DNA of 64,000 nt from the NCBI RefSeq assembly GCF_937903345.1, contig NZ_CALCZQ010000031.1, positions 62,001-126,000 on the forward strand, in the 5' to 3' direction. The notes beneath the pieces are model-generated. The model was not told the DNA's origin. It did not search any database and saw nothing but the letters and a program-made list of their open reading frames with translations. The DNA is from an uncultured Emticicia sp. (GTDB lineage Bacteria; Bacteroidota; Bacteroidia; Cytophagales; Spirosomataceae). The stretch's first letter is position 1, and every line of letters begins with the position of its first letter. Below are positions 1 to 8,062 of this stretch, piece after piece. The position numbers were made by a program, and so were the translations under genes.

Positions 1-1
1 G

Positions 2-1309
2 GAAAATTTTCTTAAAAAAATGCTTGAGAAAAAGACCGAAATCGTGAATTTATTGATGTACGAAATTGGTAAATCGTTGGCCGATTCAATCAAAGAATTT
101 GACCGAACGATTGAATATATTTATGACACAATTGATTGTTTGAAAGATATTGACCGCAATTCGTCTCGATTTAAAATCGAACAAGGCATTATCGGACAAA
201 TCAGACGTTCGCCTTTGGGTGTTGTGCTTTGTATGGGGCCATTCAATTATCCTTTGAATGAAACTTTCTGTACGCTGATTCCTGCCATTATTATGGGAAA
301 TACGATTTTATTTAAGCCACCAAAACACGGTACGCTTTTGCATTATCCATTATTGAAGGCTTTTCAAGAGTGTTTCCCGAAAGGCGTTGTGAATACAATT
401 TATGGGCGTGGAGCAAACGTTGTTCCGCCTTTGATGCAAACCGGCAAAATCAATGTGCTTACGCTCATTGGGTCAAGTAAAGTGGCGAATGATTTAAAGA
501 AAATGCATCCAAAACTCAATCGTTTGAGAGCTGTTTTGGGTCTTGATGCCAAAAATGCAGGCATTATTTTGAAAAATGCTGATGTAGAATTGGCTGTAAA
601 AGAATGTATTTTAGGTTCGCTTTCGTTTAATGGTCAACGTTGTACGGCCATCAAAATCATTTGGGTGCATCGCTCGATTGCAAAGAAATTCTTGAATAGA
701 TTTACCGAAGAACTCGAAAAACTCAAATTTGGAATGCCGTGGGAAGCGGGTGTAAATCTTACGCCATTGCCAGAACCCAACAAACCAACGTATTTGGCTG
801 AGTGCATCGCTGATGCTCAAGCCAACGGTGCGGAAGTTGTGAACGAAGGTGGTGGCACAACCATAAATTCATTTGTATATCCTGCGGTGCTTTACCCAGT
901 AAATAGCAGAATGAAAGTTTATAGCGAAGAGCAATTCGGGCCACTCGTGCCAGTTGTGCCATTTGATGATGTCGAAGAGCCAATTCAATATATCATTGAT
1001 TCGTCGCATGGACAGCAAGTGAGCATTTTTGGTACAAATGCCGACCAAATCGCTCATTTGATTGACCCACTTGTAAATCAAGTGAGCCGTGTAAATATCA
1101 ATGCTCAGTGCCAACGGGGGCCAGATACATTTCCGTTTACAGGCAGAAAAGATTCGGCCGAAGGAACACTTTCGGTAGAAGATGCTCTCAGAGCTTTTTC
1201 GATTCGTACGGTGGTGGCCACGAAAGATACCGATGCCAACAAGAAAATTTTCAATGAGATTGTCGAAGAGCATAGTTCGCACTTCCTTTCTACGAAATAC
1301 GTTTTCTAA
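2..1309 (+). CDS. gapN: NADP-dependent glyceraldehyde-3-phosphate dehydrogenase (GapN-type aldehyde dehydrogenase), 5' truncated by window
   Basis: This is the C-terminal part of an aldehyde dehydrogenase that oxidises glyceraldehyde 3-phosphate directly to 3-phosphoglycerate with NADP, bypassing the ATP-forming glycolytic step. The frame is open to the first base (ENFLKK before the Met at position 20), so the gene begins outside the window; the family is about 500 residues and 429 follow that Met. The catalytic cysteine is in FNGQRCTAIK (Cys 208 counted from that Met), and the C-terminal NAQCQRGPDTFPFTGRKDS stretch is typical of GapN. Where many aldehyde dehydrogenases have ELGGK, this one reads LGLDAKN, so the usual glutamate is not in its normal place; I believe this is a subfamily trait. 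A hairpin terminator follows immediately. The family call is firm; the exact substrate is inferred. Confidence 0.88.
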   Translation, partial: ENFLKKMLEKKTEIVNLLMYEIGKSLADSIKEFDRTIEYIYDTIDCLKDIDRNSSRFKIEQGIIGQIRRSPLGVVLCMGPFNYPLNETFCTLIPAIIMGNTILFKPPKHGTLLHYPLLKAFQECFPKGVVNTIYGRGANVVPPLMQTGKINVLTLIGSSKVANDLKKMHPKLNRLRAVLGLDAKNAGIILKNADVELAVKECILGSLSFNGQRCTAIKIIWVHRSIAKKFLNRFTEELEKLKFGMPWEAGVNLTPLPEPNKPTYLAECIADAQANGAEVVNEGGGTTINSFVYPAVLYPVNSRMKVYSEEQFGPLVPVVPFDDVEEPIQYIIDSSHGQQVSIFGTNADQIAHLIDPLVNQVSRVNINAQCQRGPDTFPFTGRKDSAEGTLSVEDALRAFSIRTVVATKDTDANKKIFNEIVEEHSSHFLSTKYVF

Positions 1310-1316
1310 AAAACAC

Positions 1317-1354
1317 AATCCCCTTCGGTTTAAATCGAAGGGGATTTTTGTTTT
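1317..1354 (+). terminator. rho-independent terminator of gapN
   Basis: Perfect 11-bp arms, AATCCCCTTCG at 1317-1327 and CGAAGGGGATT at 1336-1346, are followed by a T-rich tract to 1354. It starts a few bases after the gapN stop. Confidence 0.9.
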
Positions 1355-1405
1355 ATCATGCTTGAAATACTAATATTTTGAATGTGCAAAACTCGAAAAA
1401 GTGGT

Positions 1406-1413
1406 TAAATTTG
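1406..1413 (+). promoter_or_regulatory. putative -7 box (TAAATTTG) of the Uma2 gene
   Basis: TAAATTTG fits the Bacteroidota -7 consensus TAnnTTTG and lies 18 bases before the ATG at 1432. At the expected -33 position there is GTG rather than TTG, so the promoter is only partly supported. It argues for the ATG at 1432 over the upstream TTG at 1378. Confidence 0.45.
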
Positions 1414-1431
1414 TGTATAAATTTTCATAAA

Positions 1432-2034
1432 ATGACTAAAGAAGTAAATCCAAGGTTGATTTTGCATAAACCTTCTCGTAAATATACGCTTGAAGAATAT
1501 TTGCGAAAAGAAGCAAACTCAACACACAAACACGAATTTATAAACGGCGAAATAATCAAAATGCCAAACGCAAGATACAACCACAACTTAATAGCGATGA
1601 ATATTGCTATTGATTTATCCTATCAAACAGAAAACTCAGATAAGAATTATCAAATATTAGGTTCAGATCAGAAAATATATTTTCCAAGTCTTGATGAAGG
1701 TGTTTATGCCGATGCTTTGGCAGTTTGCGAAAAACCACTTTTTTGGGATAATGACGATTTACTATTAATCAACCCTATTTTGGTAGTAGAAGTTTTATCG
1801 AAAAGCACTCAAAAATATGACCGTACGGGTAAGTTTGACAAATACAAAACCCTCGATTCATTTAAAGAATACGTGATGATTCGCCAAAATGAGTGCTATG
1901 CTGAAGTTTGGTATAGAGAACGCCCAGGCCTTTGGCACGAAACAATCGTGACAGATATTGAAGGAAAATTGCCTTTGCAATCGCTCGGCGTAGAAATTTC
2001 GATGAAGCGGATTTATAAGAATGTGAGTTTTTGA
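1432..2034 (+). CDS. Uma2 family protein (DUF820, PD-(D/E)XK nuclease fold)
   Basis: A 200-residue protein of the Uma2/DUF820 family, which has a restriction-endonuclease-like fold and no settled biological role; copies are often scattered singly in cyanobacteria and Bacteroidota. Family marks are the N-terminal YTLEEYL segment, HEFINGEII, an acidic residue in VYADALAV where the family usually has PD, and the core LVVEVLSKSTQKYDRTGK with its glutamate and later lysine. A TTG start at 1378 would add 18 residues, but a promoter-like TAAATTTG lies inside that extension, so I chose the ATG at 1432. It sits alone between gapN and a toxin-antitoxin pair. The family is clear; nuclease activity is not shown by the sequence. 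Confidence 0.85.
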   Translation: MTKEVNPRLILHKPSRKYTLEEYLRKEANSTHKHEFINGEIIKMPNARYNHNLIAMNIAIDLSYQTENSDKNYQILGSDQKIYFPSLDEGVYADALAVCEKPLFWDNDDLLLINPILVVEVLSKSTQKYDRTGKFDKYKTLDSFKEYVMIRQNECYAEVWYRERPGLWHETIVTDIEGKLPLQSLGVEISMKRIYKNVSF

Positions 2035-2130
2035 AACTATGGACATGTAAATTTTGATATCCATCTGCTTAAACCAAATGGCTTTTTGTTATTTTTGAAC
2101 AATAATATTGAATTTTTAAATTTTTGAATC

Positions 2131-2370
2131 ATGAGCGTAGTAGAATTGAAAACATCATTACATAATTTGGTGGACAGAATCAATAACGATACCGTTCTAC
2201 AAGCATATTTAGTTCTGCTTTCACGTGAGGTTGAAATGGAAAACCAGAAAGATTTTTGGTTAGACTTAGACAGTGAAACAAAATCTGCCATCGAACAAGG
2301 CTTGGGCGAAATGCAAAGAAAAGAGACAGTTAATGCTTTTGATTTTATGAAAGAAAAGTATGGAATATAA
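2131..2370 (+). CDS. antitoxin-like protein of a RelE/ParE-type toxin-antitoxin pair
   Basis: A small acidic protein of 79 residues with a helical N-terminus (VVELKTSLHNLVDRI) and a C-terminal half with SAIEQGLGEMQRKE, a pattern usual in antitoxins encoded before ParE/RelE toxins in Bacteroidota. Its last codons overlap the toxin start by 11 bases (toxin ATG at 2360, antitoxin stop at 2368-2370), the usual translational coupling of type II modules. The role would be to bind and neutralise the toxin and repress the shared promoter; this is inferred from arrangement and family. A TATTTTTG at 2090-2097 may be the -7 box. Because the toxin next door is frameshifted, this antitoxin may now be an orphan. 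Confidence 0.75.
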   Translation: MSVVELKTSLHNLVDRINNDTVLQAYLVLLSREVEMENQKDFWLDLDSETKSAIEQGLGEMQRKETVNAFDFMKEKYGI

Positions 2371-2645
2371 CATTAGACTTTCTAAAAGAGCTACACACGA
2401 CATTGTTAAATATCTCACCCATTTTTGGTCTGAAAAAATAAAAACTGATTTCCTTTTTACTCTTTCAGAGAAATTAATGCTTCTTGAAACCAATCCTTTC
2501 ATCTATCGAAAATCAATCTCAAAACCAAATCTTAAATCTTCGTGAGTGCATTGTCAATAAAAACGTAATTATGTATTATGCTGTTGATGAAGTTGAGCGA
2601 GAGGTTGTTGTTTTAGCTTTGAGGAATACAAAGCAAATTTTATAA
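2360..2645 (+). pseudogene. RelE/ParE family toxin, broken by a 7-bp tandem duplication
   Basis: The frame opens as MEYNIRLSKRATHDIVKYL, a ParE/RelE start, but stops at 2543-2545 after 61 residues. The sequence AAATCTT occurs twice in tandem at 2527-2533 and 2534-2540. Removing one copy joins ...SISKPNL to RECIVNKNVIMYYAVDE and runs to a TAA at 2643-2645, giving a 92-residue protein of normal toxin length with the family's C-terminal REVVVLALRNTKQ pattern. The duplication is therefore the single lesion. The product as it stands lacks the C-terminal strands that carry much of the toxin active surface. Precise loss of one repeat could restore the frame, so this may be a reversible or recent inactivation, or a sequencing artefact. 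Confidence 0.85.
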
Positions 2646-2656
2646 TAAAACTAATA

Positions 2657-2690
2657 CCTCCAAGTCCCCGAAAAGGGAGACTTAAGAGGG
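2657..2690. repeat. REP-like hairpin
   Basis: An imperfect inverted repeat with CCTC, AAGTC and CC on the left and GG, GACTT and GAGG on the right around a GAAAA loop. Its G/C runs contrast with the AT-rich surroundings. It lies between the broken toxin and the DUF4468 locus and resembles the short palindromic repeats common between genes in this phylum; it may also act as a terminator. Confidence 0.5.
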
Positions 2691-2764
2691 ATCTAAATAA
2701 CGATTTTAGAAAAAATAATGTTTATAGAAAAGCATTTGTTCAAATAAACTCCATTAACGTAATT

Positions 2765-3100
2765 ATGAATCTTTTGAAAAAACTTTTGACTCTTATCTTC
2801 TTATTCTTTTTTGTGTTTGAAAGCTTTTCTCAAATAAAAGTCGAATTTAAGAACGGAAATACATTTACTGTAAGTACAGTTGTTTTTACCAACAAGGATA
2901 TCCTGCTTGATTTAAGCCCAAATGTTATATCAATATTCGGAAAATCAGAAATAATATCAGTAAAATACCCTGACGGTAAAAAACTAAACGGGCCTTCAAT
3001 CGCATCCATTGTATCATCTGACGAAGAGATAAAAAATATGGATGAAATCATAAAATTGGCTGAACAAAAAAAATGGATGAGATTAATTACAAACCTTTAA
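2765..3100 (+). CDS. secreted N-terminal part of a split DUF4468-type gene
   Basis: A 111-residue reading frame starting with a clear signal peptide (hydrophobic run after MNLLKKLL, cleavage probably after FSQ), then a short beta-rich stretch (VEFKNGNTFTVSTVVF, IISVKYPDGKKL). It ends as LAEQKKWMRLITNL, a run-off tail unlike the rest. The next frame begins at 3073, inside this one and in the -1 register, at a run of eight A (3066-3073). A one-base slip there would fuse LAEQKK to MDEINYKP and give a secreted protein of about 260 residues. I read the two frames as one gene, split by a true mutation, by programmed slippage, or by a homopolymer error in the assembly. Function unknown; location is the periplasm or cell surface. 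Confidence 0.7.
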   Translation: MNLLKKLLTLIFLFFFVFESFSQIKVEFKNGNTFTVSTVVFTNKDILLDLSPNVISIFGKSEIISVKYPDGKKLNGPSIASIVSSDEEIKNMDEIIKLAEQKKWMRLITNL

Positions 3101-3555
3101 AGTATGAAGATGTTATTAATGTCCCTAATATTGAAAAAAAGAAAATCTATTTACGTTCAAGAATATGGTTTTATAAAACCTTTGTTAATGATAAAGCAGT
3201 TTTAAGTTTCTCGGATTTTGAAAATGGGATTTTAATTGGTAACGGAACTTTTAGAGCATCTATTGGAGGATATGTAAAGTTCAGTATCAGAATTTATATA
3301 AAAGATAATAATTATAAATATGTAATTGACGGATTAGTTCATTACGACGATGTGGTTATTTATCAAGGAACAACTAGTGACGAAAGTATGGGTTTATTAA
3401 CAACAAGCAAAGTCGCACCATTTTCTAATACTCGTATGGCTTTGGATAACAATAATATATTAAAATCACTCAAATTTCTTGTCGATGAACAGATAAAAAT
3501 ATTAACTGATTCTCTAAAGAATACTATTCTCAACGATACAGAAGCTGATTTTTAA
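3073..3555 (+). CDS. DUF4468 domain protein, C-terminal part of the split gene
   Basis: 160 residues matching the DUF4468 (TBP-like fold) pattern: YLRSRIWFYKTF, then FENGILIGNGTF, then a strand pair VKFSIRIYIKDNNYKYVIDG and a following histidine. Members of this family are secreted, yet this frame has no signal peptide of its own; the signal peptide lies in the overlapping upstream frame in the -1 register. The in-frame slippery run A AAA AAA at 3067-3073 sits just before the ATG. It may be made by frameshifting or by reinitiation at 3073, or it may be dead. The family has no known biochemical role. A bidirectional terminator follows at 3611. Confidence 0.75.
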   Translation: MDEINYKPLKYEDVINVPNIEKKKIYLRSRIWFYKTFVNDKAVLSFSDFENGILIGNGTFRASIGGYVKFSIRIYIKDNNYKYVIDGLVHYDDVVIYQGTTSDESMGLLTTSKVAPFSNTRMALDNNNILKSLKFLVDEQIKILTDSLKNTILNDTEADF

Positions 3556-3610
3556 ATCATTATGCTAAATTTTTCATAAACCAGTTTTTTTAAACGGTTT
3601 CATCAAAAAA

Positions 3611-3642
3611 CGCCTCAAAATCAAACGTTTGAGGGGGTTTTC
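3611..3642. terminator. bidirectional terminator between convergent genes
   Basis: CCTCAAA (3613-3619) pairs with TTTGAGG (3628-3634). The plus strand has a T run after it and the minus strand has T6 from the A run just before it, so it can serve both the DUF4468 locus and, more distantly, the DUF547 gene. Confidence 0.75.
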
Positions 3643-3720
3643 ATTTCAATGTAGCAATATCGCAACTTTGCACAATAATTAACTCAGCAAAATTTACTGC
3701 TGACCAAAAACTATTGATTA

Positions 3721-4488
3721 TCAGTACTTTCCGTTCAATTCCCAATTATAATCTACATATGAAATCGAAGCGTCTTTATTTGTTTTGACCTTCGCATATT
3801 TATTGACCCAATCTAAAATTGGTGCTTTATCTTTAAAATCTCCACCATACCACTTAAACAGATTTGAGAGCTTGGCTTCTTTTGCAGAAACTTGATTTTT
3901 GTATGAATCATTCAAAAAATCTACTCCTTGGTCGTCGAGTTGTTGGTTAAGTTTTGCTGCAATATATGCCTCATTTCTGAGCGGAGGACAAGATTTTGCC
4001 GCACAAACCAATGCAAAGTGAATACGTGGTTCGTTGAAATCTTTTCTGATAATACCATGTTCGATATTATTCAAATCCATTTTTTTTCCGCCAATATTGA
4101 TAAATTTCACGTCCCAAGGCGTATTGACGAATGGAATTTTCACCTTATCACCAATTTCCTTAATGCTCTTAATTTTGTGTTGAGTATTATCCAAAATCAA
4201 CTGTATCGTAAAAGCATTATAAGCATTTATCCAATAAGCCAGTTTTTCATCTTTACTCCATTTATCGCCAGGAGCATTGTTTTCTATCAAAGTCAAATAC
4301 TTTTTTAGCTCTATTTGTTCTTTCTTAAAACCCGCATAATCAACAAACCCTTTGGCATCGACGTATTTTTTCAATAAACCATTCCAAATTTCATGGCTAA
4401 TTGGCTCAGCATTCGATGTCGGAGCATTTACAGCAAAACAACTACTTACCGTAAATAATATAATACTCAATAAACCCGTAATCTTCAT
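3721..4488 (-). CDS. DUF547 domain protein, probable lipoprotein
   Basis: 255 residues from the ATG at 4488, beginning MKITGLLSIILFTVSSC, a signal peptide with a possible lipobox (VSSC). The DUF547 domain fills the rest: WSKDEKLAYWINAYNAFTI, the NIEHGIIR segment, IHFALVCAAKSCPPL and a C-terminal FKWYGGDF. The cysteine and histidine residues of the VCAAKSCP and EHGIIR motifs suggest a papain-like fold, but no enzyme activity is established for the family. The longest frame starts 28 codons earlier with no signal peptide, so I took the inner start. It converges with the DUF4468 locus. Function unknown. Confidence 0.85.
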   Translation of the reverse strand: MKITGLLSIILFTVSSCFAVNAPTSNAEPISHEIWNGLLKKYVDAKGFVDYAGFKKEQIELKKYLTLIENNAPGDKWSKDEKLAYWINAYNAFTIQLILDNTQHKIKSIKEIGDKVKIPFVNTPWDVKFINIGGKKMDLNNIEHGIIRKDFNEPRIHFALVCAAKSCPPLRNEAYIAAKLNQQLDDQGVDFLNDSYKNQVSAKEAKLSNLFKWYGGDFKDKAPILDWVNKYAKVKTNKDASISYVDYNWELNGKY

Positions 4489-4589
4489 TTTTATGGCGTT
4501 TTTGTTATTATTTTTTGTGAAACCTTTATATCTATATACCTTAGTTAGCGGTAAAAAGTTTTTTATTAACAAATAATAACAGAGTCTAC

Positions 4590-5702
4590 TTAAACCCTCA
4601 AAAATATCTTATAATGATACATCGCTCTCAGAAATGCCCATTTCACGCCAATAACTGCTAAAGTAATCACAACACCATAGTAGTTTTCACCAAAAAGCTG
4701 CCCGAGCCATTTAAAAAGTCCCAATGCAGCATAATCCCAGTCGATAACTTTGACCGACATATAAATTAAAATAGAGTTTAGGCCAATAATCGTAAAGAAA
4801 AAAGCCCAACGTTGATATTTTAACACATCAATTATAAAGTAGAAAATCGCTAATAAAATTAGGCTACAACCACCCGCATAAAGCATAAACGAACTTGTCC
4901 AGAGGTTTTTATTTATCGGGAAAAACAAGCCCCACATACCACCGACGATTAAACAAAGTAAGCCTCCAATCGCCAAAGTTGCGGCCTTTTGAGTTGGCGT
5001 TTTGGTAGCATTATTTTTAAGAAAATTTCCTGCAAAAATTCCCAGCAAACCAGTACAAATAGCAGGAAGTGTCGAGAAAAGCCCTTCGGGGTCATGGATC
5101 ACAAGATGTAATCGGCCAGGAAGTATAGTACGGTCAACCCACGAAGCAAAATTGCCTTGAATAGTTAAATCGCCAGCCGCAAAACCTGGAGCCGCACCGA
5201 ATTTCATAATCAACCAATAGCTAATCAAAATAACTACAAACCATAGATACTGAAAACGTTGGCTTGCATATACATATATCATACACGCAAACATATATGC
5301 CAACCCGATACGACCTAAAACACTCGGAAAGCGAATCTCTGAAAGTTCTCTTATCTGTAAACCATTATTATAAATGACGCCCAAAAGCACCAAAATGAGT
5401 CCACGTTTAATGATTCGTAGGACAATTTTGCGGTTTTCGACACCTTTATCAATTTCACGCCCAACCGAATAAGGAGTTGAAACACCCGAAATGAATAAAA
5501 ACAATGGAAAAATGAGGTCATAAAAGCGAAAACCGTTCCATGCCACATGTGAGAGCTGAGCCGCCATCCAAACAGCAACTGGGTGGTGGGTGGCATGAGC
5601 TAATTCGTGGATAAAATCCTCGCCGCCCATGATCCAAAACATATCAAAACCTCGGAGGGCATCGAGCGAATAAAGTCTTTGTGAGGTAGTCTGATTACTC
5701 AT
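4590..5702 (-). CDS. multi-pass membrane protein, heparan-alpha-glucosaminide N-acetyltransferase-like (DUF5009)
   Basis: 370 residues with about ten membrane segments. The start SLDALRGFDMFWIMGGE and the following FPLFLFISGVSTPYSV are the hallmarks of the YeiB/HGSNAT-like acyltransferase family, whose eukaryotic member moves acetyl groups from acetyl-CoA across a membrane to glucosamine ends. Bacteroidota copies are often linked to glycan turnover, but the substrate here is unknown. The ATG at 5702 is preferred over 5729, because a TATCTTTG box on this strand (5734-5727) overlaps the longer start. It is divergent from the GNAT pair. Confidence 0.82.
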   Translation of the reverse strand: MSNQTTSQRLYSLDALRGFDMFWIMGGEDFIHELAHATHHPVAVWMAAQLSHVAWNGFRFYDLIFPLFLFISGVSTPYSVGREIDKGVENRKIVLRIIKRGLILVLLGVIYNNGLQIRELSEIRFPSVLGRIGLAYMFACMIYVYASQRFQYLWFVVILISYWLIMKFGAAPGFAAGDLTIQGNFASWVDRTILPGRLHLVIHDPEGLFSTLPAICTGLLGIFAGNFLKNNATKTPTQKAATLAIGGLLCLIVGGMWGLFFPINKNLWTSSFMLYAGGCSLILLAIFYFIIDVLKYQRWAFFFTIIGLNSILIYMSVKVIDWDYAALGLFKWLGQLFGENYYGVVITLAVIGVKWAFLRAMYHYKIFLRV

Positions 5703-5858
5703 TTTATATAGATTAGGGTTATATTTCAAAGATAAAGAAAATAATAGAATGATGGTGAAGAATATTTCTATAATATTTGTGGAACGAATATTATACTCGT
5801 AGAAAAAGAAGTCTTATTCTTAAATTTTTCAAAAACTAATTAGTAGTAGAAATAACCC

Positions 5859-6374
5859 ATGAATTTTAGTTTCAGATTAGCAATAATTGACGATACCGAA
5901 GCTATTCGTGTATTGGCTGAGAAAACTTTCCGTGATACATACGCTGAATTAAATACGCCCGAAAACATGGAAATTCATGTGGCTAAAAACTTTTCCTCTG
6001 AAACAATCTTAGCAGATTTACAAAGTCTTCAAAATCAATATTTCGTTATTGAATCTGAGACACAAATTGTGGCTTTTGCAAAGCTCGTAAAAGCACATAG
6101 CACAAAAGGTTTGGAAGGCAAGAGTGTTGTTGAGATTGAGCGTTTTTATATTGATAAAAACCTGCATGGACAGCAGTTGGGGCGTAAACTAATGGATTTC
6201 TGCACGAATTGGGCAAAAAAAAACATTTTTGAAACAATTTGGCTCGGAGTCTGGGAAAACAATCCTAATGCGATACAGTTTTATAAAAAAATGGGCTTTG
6301 AGTTTCTGGGCACACACGTTTTTGTATTAGGTACAGATATGCAGACCGATTTTACGATGAAAAGAGATTTATGA
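5859..6374 (+). CDS. GNAT family N-acetyltransferase
   Basis: 171 residues with the GNAT fold: an N-terminal FRLAIIDDTEAIRVLAEKTF, motif A as VVEIERFYIDKNLHGQQLGRKLM with the acetyl-CoA-binding QxxGxx pattern, and motif B as WLGVWENNPNAIQFYKKMGF. Many such proteins acetylate small molecules or protein N-termini; this one's substrate cannot be told. The stop overlaps the start of a second GNAT by 4 bases (ATGA), so the two are translated together and may be diverged duplicates. Confidence 0.9.
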   Translation: MNFSFRLAIIDDTEAIRVLAEKTFRDTYAELNTPENMEIHVAKNFSSETILADLQSLQNQYFVIESETQIVAFAKLVKAHSTKGLEGKSVVEIERFYIDKNLHGQQLGRKLMDFCTNWAKKNIFETIWLGVWENNPNAIQFYKKMGFEFLGTHVFVLGTDMQTDFTMKRDL

Positions 6375-6895
6375 TAAACCTAAGAATAGAAAAAATAAAC
6401 ATTTCGGAAGTTGAAAAATTCTCGGAAGTTGCCACACGTGCATATTTTGATCATTATCGACATCTTTGGTATGATGAAGGCGAATGGTACGCTCATAAAT
6501 GCTTCAACATTAATCAATTAAGGGAAGAATTAACTGATACAAAAAATAAGTTTTTCTTTGCAATTCTTGATGAAAATCTGGTAGGATTTCTAAAACTTCG
6601 TCCCGAAAATCAACTGATTGGACAAGAAGGAAATGGCTTTGAAATAGAAAGAATTTATCTAACAAACGAAGCTACGGGTAGGGGAGTAGGCCGAAAACTA
6701 ATGGAGTTTGCCATCGAAATGGCGATACATCAAAACAAAGACTATGCATGGCTAAAAGCAATGGACAGCAGCCAAAACGCCATCAGATTTTATGAAAGTC
6801 TCGGCTTTGAAATTTGTGGCACTTCACTCCTTGATTTCGAGCAAATGAAAACCGAATATTTGGGAATGGTAGCGATGAGGAGGAATTTACATTAA
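6371..6895 (+). CDS. GNAT family N-acetyltransferase, second of a pair
   Basis: 174 residues. Motif A reads FEIERIYLTNEATGRGVGRKLM with the RGVGRK acetyl-CoA loop, followed by WLKAMDSSQNAIRFYESLGFE. It shares its layout with the upstream gene and overlaps it by 4 bases, so the two form a coupled operon that probably arose by tandem duplication. Substrate unknown. A GC-rich palindromic repeat follows directly and may end transcription. Confidence 0.9.
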   Translation: MINLRIEKINISEVEKFSEVATRAYFDHYRHLWYDEGEWYAHKCFNINQLREELTDTKNKFFFAILDENLVGFLKLRPENQLIGQEGNGFEIERIYLTNEATGRGVGRKLMEFAIEMAIHQNKDYAWLKAMDSSQNAIRFYESLGFEICGTSLLDFEQMKTEYLGMVAMRRNLH

Positions 6896-6902
6896 AAATG
6901 GG

Positions 6903-6957
6903 CCTTCGACTACGCTCAGGCACCATTTTTTATTTCGGTGGTTGAGCGAAGTCGAAC
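6903..6957. repeat. palindromic REP-like element (TTCGACTACGCTCA type)
   Basis: The left arm CCTTCGACTACGCTCAGGC and the right arm GGTTGAGCGAAGTCGAACC are near-complementary around an AT-rich loop. This motif recurs between genes in many Bacteroidota genomes (recalled, not searched). It lies between the GNAT pair and the convergent YqeY gene, so it may also terminate both. Confidence 0.75.
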
Positions 6958-6966
6958 CCCCGAAAA

Positions 6967-7416
6967 CTATGCCAAAAGAGCCTTCACCATTGCCGAAATC
7001 GCTTTCCCATCGGCAAGTCCAGCGAGTTCTTTAGAAGCCACGCCCATCATTTTACCCATATCCGATGGAGCAGAAGCTCCCACACGAGCCTTGATTTCTT
7101 CCAATTTGGCTTTTAGTTCGTCTTCTGAAAGCTGTTTTGGCAAAAACTCTTCGATAACCGCCAGTTCGGCCAATTCTTTCTCCAAAAGGTCAGGACGATT
7201 TTGTTGACGATAAATATCTGCCGAATCTCTTCTTTGTTTAGCGGCTTTCGTTAGTAATTTTGTTTCTTCTTCAGTCGTCAGGTCGCCTGTTTTTCCTTCC
7301 TTCGTTTCTTCCAATAAAATTACTTTTTTTATATCACGAAGAGCCATTAATCTAGCAGATTCACGAGCAAGCATGGCTGCTTTTATTTGGGCATCAATTG
7401 TTGTTTTTAAAGACAT
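6967..7416 (-). CDS. GatB/YqeY domain protein
   Basis: 149 residues. The YqeY family shares its helical domain with the C-terminus of the amidotransferase subunit GatB and may help in tRNA-linked metabolism, but a direct role is not established. Marks are the start LKTTIDAQIKAAMLARESARL, then DIYRQQNRPDLLEKE and FLPKQLSEDEL, and the glycine-rich C-terminus SDMGKMMGVASKELAG. The ATG at 7416 matches the family's N-terminus; the longer frame to 7467 adds 17 residues unlike the family. It stands alone, opposed to the GNAT operon. Confidence 0.9.
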   Translation of the reverse strand: MSLKTTIDAQIKAAMLARESARLMALRDIKKVILLEETKEGKTGDLTTEEETKLLTKAAKQRRDSADIYRQQNRPDLLEKELAELAVIEEFLPKQLSEDELKAKLEEIKARVGASAPSDMGKMMGVASKELAGLADGKAISAMVKALLA

Positions 7417-8062
7417 TTTTTTGAAAATTAATTGTATTATTTTAATAAAAACTAATGTTATACTCAAAAGGCACAGAGTTTCAAAGGTTCAGAGTCGACC
7501 ATCGCTCGGTGCAAAGTGTTGATAATGAGGTAATTAAATATTTGAATTTTCGTACACCATTTTTGGTTAAGTATATATCCTTCTGCTTTTTGCATTGACC
7601 TTGTTTAGTACCCCATCATGAGTTATTCACCAACTAAGTTAATGATGAAAAGTTGTGCCGAAATCCAATCAAAATTAAAAAATCATTATTTGATTATTTA
7701 ACTAATTTCTGGTATGCAGATTCAATGATGCGGCAACTCCCGCATTTCAAAACAAATGAATTGAGCTAATCGTTTCGAAAATTTTCGGTGAAGCTGCAAA
7801 AATCGGACATGAATATTATTTTGGTAAAAATAGGAACTGATTTTGGCTACAAATCAGTTATTTAATTAACTTACAATACAAAGTTCCGACAAAAATCTGG
7901 TAAAAGTAAGCGAAAATAGTTAGTATTACCAAAAAATGAAACTTGTGAAGGCAATCGGTGTAAAATGCGACGAATCTCGCATATCTCATTTCGATGTACA
8001 AACTAGTATTTGTTATTTGTTAGGAAAGCGTATGATTTTAACAAAAAAGATTAAAGAATAGT
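7417..8062. other. 646-bp gap before pdxJ with a perfect stem-loop
   Basis: I see no convincing gene here. AACTGATTT (7835-7843) and AAATCAGTT (7851-7859) form a perfect 9-bp stem with a 7-base loop TGGCTAC and no T run after it, which suits an operator or an RNA element more than a terminator. A 41-codon frame (7936-8061) ends one base before pdxJ but has no family features. Near 7470 there is a CACAGAGTTTC-type fragment of a kind often seen as intergenic repeats. The gap must hold the promoters of YqeY and pdxJ; no full consensus was found. Confidence 0.55.

Noticed and set aside
869..1318. 149-codon minus-strand frame over gapN
   Set aside because: Shadow of the gapN reading frame; no independent features.
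1378..1431. TTG start extending the Uma2 gene by 18 residues
   Set aside because: A promoter-like TAAATTTG lies in the extension and the family starts near the ATG at 1432.
7936..8061. 41-codon frame ending one base before pdxJ
   Set aside because: No signal peptide, family motif or ribosome site; could be chance in a long gap. Listed only as part of the gap.
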